Shown in pieces: positions 16,029-23,697 of a DNA stretch of 64,000 bases. Source of the stretch: DAINBT01 sp036732785 (GTDB taxonomy: Bacteria > Planctomycetota > Phycisphaerae > Sedimentisphaerales > SM23-30); the NCBI GenBank assembly GCA_964537505.1, contig CAZICK010000004.1, forward strand, positions 11,605 through 75,604, written 5' to 3'. Position 1 is the stretch's first letter. The number at the start of each line of letters is the position of its first letter. A program made the translations under genes and the position numbers. The notes under the pieces were generated by a model. It worked only from the letters and a program-made list of their open reading frames with translations, had not been told where the DNA came from and made no database searches.

Positions 16029-16607
16029 TCACATCAACTCATAGAAACTATCTTTCCCCAGATGCTTAAGATACTTCCGGATAAGTTTCTTCAAGGCAGA
16101 ATACTCGTGCAATGACATCCAGCCGCCGCGACCACGATATGTCATACGTTCTACCTCGAATATTCGTTTCTCGCTGTCAAAAACACGGAATCGCATCACT
16201 GGTTCGAACGGACCCTTGTCGATTCTCTCTGATAGGTATTCCTCTATCATAGACGCAAGAGCACCCATGCTCTTGAGAATCGGCAAAAAGTCGCTTTCGC
16301 GATGTAATGGTTCGTAAACAGTGATATAGGAGCCCTTGACATCACAACAATATCTGTTGAGGCCGAGTCTCTCCAGTTCTGATTTTACCATTGCCTGCTC
16401 TGAATCAGTGATCAATTTGGGCTGGATACGTCCTGCCGATACCTGTCCGTTGACGCTTTCGGCAATGATGTATCCGATGGGAAGTTTGGTCAATGCGTCT
16501 TCTGCTGTTTTAGTCATCACGTAGCGAGTTTTGCCTGTTTTGGTGGTAGCCGCGTGCAGATAATACGTTTTGCCTTTGCGATTGGTGTAGCTGACAGGTT
16601 TTGACAT
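16029..16607 (-). CDS. Unknown protein, 192 residues
   Basis: I do not recognise a named family. The start SYTNRKGKTYYLHAATTKTG followed by KTRYVMTK looks like a short beta-hairpin module (N-R-K-G-x-x-Y-Y-L-H with K-T-G-K) that I have the impression occurs in other uncharacterised proteins. The rest is mixed alpha/beta, basic at the C-terminus (SALKKLIRKYLKHLGKDSFYELM), no membrane segment, no signal. It lies within the tRNA-Val insert, oriented toward the tRNA, so it is likely cargo. No integrase motifs (no R-H-R-Y arrangement) were seen. A DNA- or RNA-binding role is possible but not shown. Confidence 0.65.
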   Translation of the reverse strand: MSKPVSYTNRKGKTYYLHAATTKTGKTRYVMTKTAEDALTKLPIGYIIAESVNGQVSAGRIQPKLITDSEQAMVKSELERLGLNRYCCDVKGSYITVYEPLHRESDFLPILKSMGALASMIEEYLSERIDKGPFEPVMRFRVFDSEKRIFEVERMTYRGRGGWMSLHEYSALKKLIRKYLKHLGKDSFYELM

Positions 16608-16695
16608 GTGTTTTTTTCCTCAATCGTTTCGAGAATATGCACATAATACCTTCTTTAACCTTCACTGAATCGTCTATGCGGAATTTCATCGCCAT
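16510..16695 (-). CDS. Small reading frame, possible remnant
   Basis: The first 20 or so residues (MAMKFRIDDSVKVKEGIM) look like the start of a small SH3-like beta-barrel protein, with a G-rich sequence (TAAGGGGGAATGG) before the ATG. After that the frame becomes basic and cysteine/histidine-rich without pattern and overlaps the start of the 192-residue gene by 98 bases. Probably the 5' remnant of a gene broken by deletion or frameshift; it could also be a leader frame. Confidence 0.25.
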   Translation of the reverse strand: MAMKFRIDDSVKVKEGIMCIFSKRLRKKTHVKTCQLHQSQRQNVLSARGYHQNRQNSLRDD

Positions 16696-16858
16696 TCCCC
16701 CTTACAAATACCAGCGAAACCTCTACTACCGAAAAACAAGTGGCTGCGGTAAGCCCTTATTATACAGAATATTATGTTAACAAAAGAGCCTTGAAGGGCA
16801 GAATATTGGCGCCCAAAATCCATGCCTAACCTTTTGCCAATCAACTCCAGGGATGATT

Positions 16859-16987
16859 ATGATACAAAAACAAGCATTTCTCAAGCCGAAAAACTCGGTT
16901 CGATCAGATGCAAATGTTGAAAACCCGGTTCAGTCTGATATAATGCCAATAGAGAAGGAAAAATCAAAAAATGATACAGGATATTGA
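16859..16987 (+). CDS. Possible 42-residue peptide overlapping the next gene
   Basis: Reads MIQKQAFLKPKNSVRSDANV then ENPVQSDIMPIEKEKSKNDTGY, with AGGG about 8 bases upstream. The DNA contains an imperfect internal direct repeat (CGGTTCGATCAGAT near 16896 and CGGTTCAGTCTGAT near 16925). It overlaps the start of the following gene by 17 bases, suggesting coupling. Small size makes this uncertain. Confidence 0.3.
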   Translation: MIQKQAFLKPKNSVRSDANVENPVQSDIMPIEKEKSKNDTGY

Positions 16988-17303
16988 AGTAATCGAATAT
17001 CGGCGAGGCATGATTGAGTCTGGAATGAAGTCATCGGATTTGCCTGTGAAAGTATGGCGAGGAACAAAAATTCCCGCAGAGATTAGAACAGCTATCAATG
17101 AGGAAAATATCTTAAACCTTGGTGGCGTCTATGGTGACAAGAACGCTGGCGAACCTGTGGAATATGACCATCTGAAAATCACGCTAACTGATGATGTGGT
17201 TGAGATAGAGTTTTTCAATCGTGGGATCACGCTGTTTATGACGGATAATGATGATGTTAGGCGCATCCACCGGGTTATGTGCAAACTGGACAAACGCAAG
17301 TAA
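16971..17303 (+). CDS. Unknown protein, 110 residues
   Basis: A compact acidic protein (DIEVIEYRRGMIESGMKSSD ... VEYDHLKITLTDDVVEIEFF) with alternating beta-strand pattern and no membrane segment. I do not recognise a family. AAGGA lies about 15 bases before the ATG. It is inside the tRNA-Val insert, 52 bases before the right attachment-like repeat, and transcribed away from the 192-residue gene. Likely mobile cargo. Confidence 0.5.
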   Translation: MIQDIEVIEYRRGMIESGMKSSDLPVKVWRGTKIPAEIRTAINEENILNLGGVYGDKNAGEPVEYDHLKITLTDDVVEIEFFNRGITLFMTDNDDVRRIHRVMCKLDKRK

Positions 17304-17354
17304 GCAAGGGGATCAAGGTTCGTGGAAACTACGGAGAAAATTGTCGAAGCATAT

Positions 17355-17381
17355 CAGGTTCGAGTCCTGTATCACCCATTA
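17355..17381 (+). repeat. Right attachment-like repeat
   Basis: Matches 25 of 27 bases of the tRNA-Val 3' end (15936-15962), in the same orientation. It is not part of a tRNA: no acceptor 5' strand or D arm precedes it. Together the copies define a 1.4-kb segment. Confidence 0.75.
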
Positions 17382-18163
17382 CTATAAGTCCGTACAAAAC
17401 AACAACTTGCGTGGGCATGTTAATTCCAACGTAGGTTATGCCGTGCATACCACATATTTAGCCACCGGCATATATACTCCGGGATTGACACCAATGCGAT
17501 AAATCCACACAGTCGCTTTCCGATATTGAAATGAATAACGTATCTCCTCGCAGCCCAACAAATAACCAAGCCCCGACCGTGAGGGAGGGGAAAATCTCCA
17601 GCGCGTAGGGTGGACTCTTAACCCACGCGGACTTTTACGTGTCATTATACCGTAGCGACTGCGGCAATCTCAAAATGTCATTCCCGCGAAAGCGGGACAC
17701 GAAGCGAAGCGAAGAGCCGCGCTAGCGAATCCAGTATTTTGACGTAAAAACATACGAATCTGGGTATAATGTCCCCAATATTTTCTTCAAACCCTGTAAG
17801 GGCGAAATAACATTCCGCCTGCCTCCCCCAGTGTCCACCATTTTCTCCGGTAGGGTGGTGCTCTTAGCCCACGCGGACTTTTGCATGTCTTGCGAGCGCA
17901 GCGCGGCAATCTCTCCAATATTTAGCCCGCCAATTTTATTGGCGGGTTTCTTTCCTGCAACCACCCTGTGCGCCATGATTCGCACACCCACCTCTTCCGA
18001 CCGCGTAGCGGTCGAATATGCATAGCCGCGGGTGCAGGCCGACAGGCCGAAACCCGTGGACAACCCCACCACCAATAATTTTAAGAATCCTGTAAGCTTT
18101 CAATATGCGCACTCAACTTACCCCTCACCATCACCTGTCATGACTCTGACAAAGGGTACCTGT
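17382..18163. other. Non-coding accessory stretch with repeats
   Basis: No supported gene. A small hairpin CCCGC-GAAA-GCGGG lies at 17683-17696 within a typical dispersed intergenic repeat context. Two imperfect direct copies of about 65 bases occur at 17605-17671 and 17850-17913 (shared core TAGGGTGG...CTTA.CCCACGCGGACTTTT...GCGGCAATCTC). The region looks like accumulated repeat debris. Confidence 0.5.
17605..17913 (+). repeat. Imperfect direct repeat pair of about 65 bp
   Basis: Copies at 17605-17671 and 17850-17913 share most positions, including CCCACGCGGACTTTT and GCGGCAATCTC. Copy number elsewhere in the genome cannot be seen. Confidence 0.6.
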
Positions 18164-18358
18164 TCAACGGTTAATCAGATCACCCTCACCTCCTGCCTTA
18201 ATTGGAAAATCAAGACTATTTGCTTGAACATGAATTCTTACACTTACATTAGAAGAAAGTCTTAAATCATTGCCCATCTGCTCGACAAGAGAAGCTATCT
18301 CATCTTTTTTAGCGGCATTCAGCCTATTTGCTTCCTTTGGTCCTTTCCGATTAGCCAT
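18164..18358 (-). CDS. Small basic protein, 64 residues
   Basis: Begins MANRKGPKEANRLNAAKKDE, then IASLVEQMGNDLRLSSNVSV. AAGGAGA lies 7 bases before the ATG on the minus strand, which supports translation. Lys/Asn-rich N-terminal part, then a predicted helix. No family recognised. It lies downstream of, and in the same direction as, the HTH/glycine-zipper gene and could belong to the same accessory set. Confidence 0.45.
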   Translation of the reverse strand: MANRKGPKEANRLNAAKKDEIASLVEQMGNDLRLSSNVSVRIHVQANSLDFPIKAGGEGDLINR

Positions 18359-18687
18359 TTCAAGTCTCCTTTCCTCTACGAGTATAGGCGAAAGTAGGCA
18401 CGACTCTTTACGCCTTGAAATCTTTCCATAATAACCTTTTCTTTCTCGAAAACTTTCTTAGCTTCCTCCATTGTATACGGCTCGGCATAATTACTTCATG
18501 CCCAACAAAAGACTCGATGGCAAAACACCTGCTCAGACTGCTGGTAAAAAATTGCCCTATTGCCACAATCTCTGGAAGCTGATGCTAAAATTCCTCTGAA
18601 TAGCTGACATACGGGAATCCTGACTTTACCGTCTTTTTTCATCAAGGCACAATTTGTTTTTTATTATAGAACTGAGTTGGATCTTGA
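18359..18687. other. Spacer with gene debris
   Basis: A 31-codon minus-strand frame (18376-18471, containing MEEAKKVFEKEKVIMERFQG) has coding-like composition but no ribosome binding site and is preceded by an in-frame stop; probably a fragment. Nothing else is supported. Confidence 0.35.
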
Positions 18688-18795
18688 TTACTTTTTTATT
18701 AACTTTACAAGAACCTTACCAAGCCACATCAAACATTTAGGCAGTGTAATGAAAATAACCTTTCCAGCTTGATCTATATTTATGTGTCTAGCCAT
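18688..18795 (-). CDS. Tiny cationic amphipathic peptide, 35 residues
   Basis: Starts one base after the stop codon of the HTH/glycine-zipper gene (TAA-A-ATG), with the ribosome binding site AGGAG inside the end of that gene, so the two are translationally coupled. The product runs MARHINIDQAGKVIFITLPK then CLMWLGKVLVKLIKK: a hydrophobic helix with a strongly cationic end, the character of a small membrane-active or toxin-like peptide. It is too short for homology judgement; function is unknown. Confidence 0.5.
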   Translation of the reverse strand: MARHINIDQAGKVIFITLPKCLMWLGKVLVKLIKK

Positions 18796-18796
18796 T

Positions 18797-19417
18797 TTAA
18801 TCTCCTACTTTTTCGCCATCCTGATCTTCGTCTTCTTCGGAATCAGGGGCTATTTCATATTTACCATCGACCTCTTTACAGTTCAATCTATTGGCTTTGC
18901 ATATAGCCTTTACACCCTTTATAAGACCATAGCCAGCACCACCTACTGCAAGAGGGATAGTTGCAACAACTGCTAGTCCTCCAATCATTGTTCCACCGCC
19001 GATGGCAGCAAGTCCGGAAGTTATGCCAGCAGCTGAAAAACCAGCAACTGCACCGCTTGCAGAAATAGCCGCTATCGATGCGCCAACACCGGCTGCTGCA
19101 CCACCAGCAGCACCTATTGCTTCAGAAACCTTCTCTTTGTCTGAGTCTTTCATTTTAGAATACTTCTGCTGGCCAATCACAGACAAAGCAGCCAGTTTTA
19201 ACATAAACTCTTGGGTTGGTTTGGTGCTTTTTAATTCCAATCTTTTGATAGTAGACTCTGAAACCCCTAACACTTTTGCTAAATCACGCCTTGACATTCC
19301 TGAAATGTTACGAATTAATCTCAACTTCTTATAGCAATTTTTCCCTGTAATATCCTCCATCATTTCTTTTCGCTGCTCTTCATTCTCAAAATCCCATGCT
19401 TCAAATGTATCTGTCAT
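18797..19417 (-). CDS. HTH regulator fused to a glycine-zipper membrane domain
   Basis: The 206-residue product has an N-terminal XRE-type helix-turn-helix (about residues 28-75: LRLIRNISGMSRRDLAKVLG then VSESTIKRLELKSTKPT), followed by an extremely Ala/Gly-rich hydrophobic region (about residues 97-170, including GAAGGAAAGVGASIAAISAS and GLAAIGGGTMIGGLAVVATI), then a short KANRLNCKEVDGKY segment and an acidic tail (EEDEDQDGE). The hydrophobic part could be two or three membrane helices with GxxxG packing, as in pore or holin-like proteins. A DNA-binding domain anchored to a membrane segment suggests a membrane-tethered regulator or a stress/defence switch. Function is not established. It is coupled to the 35-residue peptide. 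Confidence 0.7.
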   Translation of the reverse strand: MTDTFEAWDFENEEQRKEMMEDITGKNCYKKLRLIRNISGMSRRDLAKVLGVSESTIKRLELKSTKPTQEFMLKLAALSVIGQQKYSKMKDSDKEKVSEAIGAAGGAAAGVGASIAAISASGAVAGFSAAGITSGLAAIGGGTMIGGLAVVATIPLAVGGAGYGLIKGVKAICKANRLNCKEVDGKYEIAPDSEEDEDQDGEKVGD

Positions 19418-19898
19418 TTTATTTCTCCTTTTAAATTAGATTTTTCATCACGTGGACCATTACTGGATAAAATATGGACAATCATCGGTCATATCAAGTT
19501 ATATTTTGGTTTTTTTTATTACATGAACGTCGGATTAAACGTTAAGTTGTTTTACTGCAATGCTTTAACCGCACTTAAAATCTGATAAGAAATTTTAAAA
19601 AAGTGCATGGCAAATGAAAAACAATCCGAATTTACCGGACGAATCATGACATGATTGATCTTCAACCTTTGGGAAAAAGTGGGATAATATGCAACAAGAG
19701 ACTTAGCGGATTATTGAAATCATGGAGGGGAGCGGTGTAAAGTTATTTGACAATTTGGTATTTTGATTAAGGAGCACATAGATAGTTTGTAATTACTATG
19801 GTAAAATTGCATACGGTCTGAATAATACTCCCCAAAAACTGGGCGCGAAATGAGCGATTTTAAGATGTATTTGTCACCTGAACCGATAATGAATTTAA
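19418..19898. other. AT-rich spacer
   Basis: About 480 bases with no credible gene. It should contain the promoter of the minus-strand HTH gene; no clear consensus was identified. Confidence 0.4.
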
Positions 19899-19919
19899 GT
19901 GATTCAGGAGACAGCTGTT

Positions 19920-20171
19920 ATGAAGAGCAAGCGTCGAAATCACAGTGCTCAGTTCAAGGCCAAAGTAGCCATGTCCGCGGCTAAAGGAGATAAAACAACA
20001 GCAGAATTATCCAAGCAGTTCCAGGTGCATCCCACCCAGATCACCAAATGGAAAAAACAACTGACTGGGATTGGAAACGGGGACGCAGCTACTTTTTCGG
20101 AAATCTGGGGACAGTTACCTGGTTGGTGTGGGCCTTGGTGTCCACCCACTTCCTTCAAAAGGTATTCTTGA
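19920..20171 (+). pseudogene. IS3-type transposase OrfA fragment
   Basis: The first 50 or so residues (KSKRRNHSAQFKAKVAMSAA, then KGDKTTAELSKQFQVHPTQI and TKWKKQL) are the helix-turn-helix of the transposase_8/IS3 OrfA family. After TKWKKQL the similarity stops and the frame runs into unrelated sequence, ending after 83 residues. No OrfB follows. A dead remnant. Confidence 0.75.
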
Positions 20172-20283
20172 TTCCCTTATGCCTTAAAAAACCTTGATTT
20201 GCCAAAGGTCAATCCAATAAAAATAAGTGTAAACAATCAAATGCGTTTGTCCAATTCACGCTGAACCAGTACATCCCTGTTGT

Positions 20284-21282
20284 TCACATCCAATCGGTAA
20301 GAACAGATTCGATAGGTCGAAGTTGAGCGAAATCGCAAAGATTACACAAAGCGCGGTTGACGGTGGTCAAGCCGATCTCTTCCAGGGCGGCGACGGGATT
20401 GAGACCACCGGCAACTATCAACCCTACGCGACCGACGCCGACCGGTATGTCCAAAAGCGGCTGATTAGGCTTGCCGATCATCATTACACCACCCAAACCG
20501 ACTTTTTCAAGTTTGTCAATGATAGCTTTCGCCACAGGCAAAGAGGCAACGGGAATCTCCCGAAAACTGGCGCCGATATTCCCGGCCCCATTACTCGCCA
20601 CCTGATTGACCGAGGTCATTTTGCTCTTGATAAAAATCTCCAGCGGGTCTATCGTCGAACCGTTGTAGTTTATGATCTGACTGAAACGGACGGGTACATT
20701 GTCGCTTAACTCCAATAACCCTCCGAAACGACTGGTCATGCTGATGCCATGCCGAAGCAAAATGCCGTTGACCGTAACACTACAAATTGTACCAACAGCT
20801 ATGTGACCGATGGGCACCTTCATCCCCTGGATACTCTGACCAGGATAAGCAACCTGGCAAAAACGACCCATACCGAGCTTGGCCTTCATAATGCGGGCCA
20901 CCTCACGGATACTCTGCTCGTGATATGAGGTCTTAATAGTGGAAATATTCAATATTATGGTGCCGATCATGCTCTCCTCGTCGAAGTGCATTCGATAAGC
21001 CATCTCGTCGATACGCGAGTTTACAAAACCAACTTTGTCTATCGCCACCGCAATATCCAATTCCTTCCGGCCCATATCAGTGATAATATGCCCACGTCGG
21101 CCCAGGTTCTTTGTCATACCATTCTGGTCGGTCAGGTTAAGATAATACCGAACCATTCGTTCACGCAGATCAAATCCCATATTGCCAAGCTGACGGCTGA
21201 TGACAGCACTTCCGACAGGCTTACCAGACTTTTCCATGACCTGAAGAATCGCCGCCATCTTTCGTTGTTTGTTAATATCCAT
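20284..21282 (-). CDS. NrpR-family nitrogen regulator homologue
   Basis: The 332-residue protein has an N-terminal winged helix (about residues 5-70: KMAAILQVMEKSGKPVGSAV, then ISRQLG, ending GMTKNLGRRG) and a C-terminal NrpR/DUF128 regulatory domain (RIDEMAYRMHFDEESMIGTI, later IGTICSVTVNG, GGLLEL and VGVGRVGLIVAGGLNPVAAL). NrpR represses nitrogen genes in methanogens and is relieved by 2-oxoglutarate; bacterial homologues are less studied. One regulatory domain is present, whereas archaeal fusions often carry two. I chose the ATG at 21282 because GAGGGAA lies about 9 bases upstream. It is transcribed away from gdhA, which lies about 1 kb off. Confidence 0.85.
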   Translation of the reverse strand: MDINKQRKMAAILQVMEKSGKPVGSAVISRQLGNMGFDLRERMVRYYLNLTDQNGMTKNLGRRGHIITDMGRKELDIAVAIDKVGFVNSRIDEMAYRMHFDEESMIGTIILNISTIKTSYHEQSIREVARIMKAKLGMGRFCQVAYPGQSIQGMKVPIGHIAVGTICSVTVNGILLRHGISMTSRFGGLLELSDNVPVRFSQIINYNGSTIDPLEIFIKSKMTSVNQVASNGAGNIGASFREIPVASLPVAKAIIDKLEKVGLGGVMMIGKPNQPLLDIPVGVGRVGLIVAGGLNPVAALEEIGLTTVNRALCNLCDFAQLRPIESVLTDWM

Positions 21283-21368
21283 AACTCGAATTCCCTCTGA
21301 ATTTCCTATGCAATTTTTACGCAAACTATATGCAAACTACATATAATATGTAACAAACTTGGCCAAAT

Positions 21369-21448
21369 CCGGCAACAATCACATCACCAATTAACGAAAA
21401 TTGCCGGTTATTCATCAAAACTATCTTAATTATACGGCAATATTGCCG
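21369..21448. promoter_or_regulatory. Candidate regulator operator cluster upstream of nrpR-like gene
   Basis: Half-sites CCGGCAA (21369-21375) and TTGCCGG (21401-21407) flank 25 bases, and a perfect palindrome CGGCAATATTGCCG lies at 21435-21448. They sit 87-166 bases upstream of the nrpR-like start. The same CGGCAAT half-site recurs in a larger palindrome at 21962-21987 on the gdhA side. NrpR operators in archaea are short palindromes; whether this motif is recognised is inferred. Confidence 0.45.
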
Positions 21449-21803
21449 GATGTCCACGTCTTTTTTGGGCAAATTATTATTTTTTCGAACCTCTATTTTT
21501 TGTGAGCGTTCACGCGAAAAAAAACCTCATTTCCGACGCAAAAATAAAGTTTTTTAGGTGATAAAATCGACGTTTTTTGGAATTTTTGAAACGAAACACC
21601 GTTTTTAACCTAAAAATCGCGTTTTTGCGCGAACGCTTACGTTAAATCTTATATTTTTGAGGCAGGAGGCTGTTGCACAATCCCAGCCAATTAACGTAAG
21701 TCCTTATTTACGTTGTCTATTTCATCGAGAATAAAGGACTTATGAAAGTTGCGACTAATTATGCAACGGGCTTGCAGCTTTACATCTTTTTGAGGCGGTT
21801 TTG

Positions 21804-22119
21804 ATGTTGGCGTCAAAAGTCGATATTCACGCCTAATAACACCGTTCAGGCACCAGAATCAATGATTCACAATCCTTCTTGACGCTAGCGTTAGCTTTAT
21901 ATTTTTTTGAGGAAGCTTTACATTTTTCTCTTGCATTGATTGTCGTTATATAATATCATACACTATCGGCAATGTATTGCCGATAGTTGCTCGGCTATCA
22001 ACCCTATGCACGCCGAGATCTGCCAATAGTTGCACTAGCGTCAACAAGGATTGTGAATCATTGATTCTGGTGCTTGAACGGTGTTATTAGGCGTGAATAT
22101 CGACTTTTGACGCCAACAT
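21804..22119. repeat. 316-bp foldback element with 87-bp inverted repeats
   Basis: The arms 21804-21890 and 22033-22119 are reverse complements at 84 of 87 positions and enclose 142 bases. The enclosed part contains a 26-base palindrome (21962-21987, 12-bp arms around GT) with CGGCAAT half-sites and an AT-rich promoter-like stretch (TATAAT near 21950). No open frame. No target-site duplication was apparent. Either a MITE or an invertible/hairpin-forming regulatory segment. It ends 155 bases before gdhA. Confidence 0.85.
21962..21987. promoter_or_regulatory. 26-base palindrome with CGGCAAT half-sites
   Basis: ACTATCGGCAAT, two central bases GT, then the exact reverse complement. Shares its core with the palindrome upstream of the nrpR-like gene. 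Likely an operator or the tip of the surrounding foldback structure. Confidence 0.6.
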
Positions 22120-22152
22120 TAATAGTGTATATACCCAATACCTGGCCGCTAA

Positions 22153-22241
22153 CAGACTGTGTCACAATTAGCTTTTTGGCTATAAAAATAGGCATTAACA
22201 GTACTGATAACAAGGTTGCTTTTCTATTGTGACACAGTCTG
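22153..22241. mobile_element. 89-bp mini-element with 16-bp inverted ends and TAA duplication
   Basis: CAGACTGTGTCACAAT (22153-22168) and its exact reverse complement (22226-22241) enclose 57 bases. The trinucleotide TAA directly flanks both sides (22150-22152 and 22242-22244), as expected for a 3-bp target duplication of IS5/PIF-type elements. It lies 33 bases upstream of the gdhA start, so its insertion probably altered the gdhA promoter or leader. Confidence 0.6.
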
Positions 22242-22274
22242 TAATGCGGCGTAACTCAAATGGAGAGTTGAATT

Positions 22275-23615
22275 ATGTCTTATATATCGGATGTTATGGA
22301 ACTGACTTTGTTACGTAATCAGGGCGAAAGAGAGTTTCACCAGGCAGTCGAGGAGGTTCTCGACTCGCTCGGACCGGTGATCGAACACCATCCGGAGTAT
22401 TATGAGCATCGGATCCTGGAGAGAATTGTCGAGCCTGAGCGTGTATTTATATTCCGTGTGCCATGGGTTGACGACAATGGGCGGGTCCAGGTCAACCGTG
22501 GATTTCGCATCGAGATGAACAGCGCCATCGGTCCTTACAAGGGTGGGCTGCGGTTCCATCCCACGGTTAACCTGGGCATTTTGAAGTTCCTGGCATTTGA
22601 GCAGGTTTTCAAGAACTCATTGACTACCCTTCCCATAGGCGGCGGCAAGGGCGGTTCGGATTTCGATCCGAAAGGAAAATCCGACAATGAAGTCATGCGT
22701 TTTTGTCAGTCATTTATGACAGAACTGTGCAAGTACATCGGTCCCAATACCGACGTTCCCGCCGGAGACATCGGGGTGGGTGGTCGCGAAATTGGTTTTC
22801 TGTTCGGGCAGTACAAGCGTATTCGCAATGAGTTCACCGGCGTTCTGACCGGCAAGGGTCTGAATTGGGGCGGTTCGCTGATCCGCCCGGAAGCCACCGG
22901 ATATGGGGCGACCTATTTTGCCCAGGAAATGCTCAATACACGCAGTGATACTATCGAAGGCAAGGTCTGTACGGTTTCCGGTTCCGGTAATGTTGCCCAA
23001 TACACCGTTGAAAAGGTCAATCATCTGGGTGGTAAATGCGTGACCCTGTCGGATTCTAACGGCAGCATTTACGATCCAGCCGGTATCGACGCGGAAAAAC
23101 TTGCGTTTGTTATGAAACTGAAGAATGTTCGTAGGGGGCGCATCAGGGAATATGCTGAGAAATTCCCGGGGGTCGAATACCTGGAAGGCAAACGACCATG
23201 GGCTATCAAGTGTGATTGTGCGTTTCCGAGTGCTACGCAAAACGAAATTTCACAGGCGGATGCTCAAGCCCTGGTGAACAACGGTTGTATTCTCGTTTCC
23301 GAAGGGGCAAACATGCCCACCGAGCCGGCAGGCGTTGATGTGTTTATCGAAAACGGAGTTCTCTTCGGTCCCGGTAAGGCGGCTAATGCCGGTGGTGTAG
23401 CGGTTTCCAGTCTGGAAATGGCTCAAAACGCTCAGCACATAAACTGGACCCGCGAAGAGGTCGATCATCGCCTTCAGAATATCATGAAGGCAATACATAC
23501 ACAGGCGTTCAAAGCTGCCCAGGAGTATGGCTCGCCGGGCAACTATGTGGTCGGCGCCAATATAGCCGGTTTTATCAAGGTGGCTGATGCCATGCTGGAC
23601 CAGGGATTGGTATAA
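22275..23615 (+). CDS. gdhA: NADP-type glutamate dehydrogenase
   Basis: Catalyses reductive amination of 2-oxoglutarate with ammonium to glutamate. The 446-residue length and motifs fit the hexameric small-subunit class: GPYKGGLRFHP (about residues 88-98), the catalytic lysine block LPIGGGKGGSDFDPKGKS, DVPAGDIGVGGREIGFLFGQ, and the nucleotide fold with VSGSGNVAQYTVEK (about residues 234-247). GGAGAG lies upstream of the ATG. Divergent from the nrpR-like regulator about 1 kb away, with candidate operators and two inverted-repeat elements between. Nitrogen control by that regulator is a reasonable inference. Confidence 0.96.
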   Translation: MSYISDVMELTLLRNQGEREFHQAVEEVLDSLGPVIEHHPEYYEHRILERIVEPERVFIFRVPWVDDNGRVQVNRGFRIEMNSAIGPYKGGLRFHPTVNLGILKFLAFEQVFKNSLTTLPIGGGKGGSDFDPKGKSDNEVMRFCQSFMTELCKYIGPNTDVPAGDIGVGGREIGFLFGQYKRIRNEFTGVLTGKGLNWGGSLIRPEATGYGATYFAQEMLNTRSDTIEGKVCTVSGSGNVAQYTVEKVNHLGGKCVTLSDSNGSIYDPAGIDAEKLAFVMKLKNVRRGRIREYAEKFPGVEYLEGKRPWAIKCDCAFPSATQNEISQADAQALVNNGCILVSEGANMPTEPAGVDVFIENGVLFGPGKAANAGGVAVSSLEMAQNAQHINWTREEVDHRLQNIMKAIHTQAFKAAQEYGSPGNYVVGANIAGFIKVADAMLDQGLV

Positions 23616-23697
23616 AAGGATCAGGGCCAGGCATAAAGGGCGGCATCGGATTGATATTCGCGACTAAAAATGCTGATTTGATACCGGAATTGACGTT

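Noticed and set aside
17355..17381. Second tRNA gene suspected from TTCGAGTCC
   Set aside because: Only the T arm and 3' acceptor strand are present; no D or anticodon arm upstream. It is a duplicated tRNA 3' end.
17722..18075. 117-residue minus-strand frame in the repeat debris
   Set aside because: Spans the direct repeat and hairpin-bearing sequence; product is patternless and no ribosome site precedes it.
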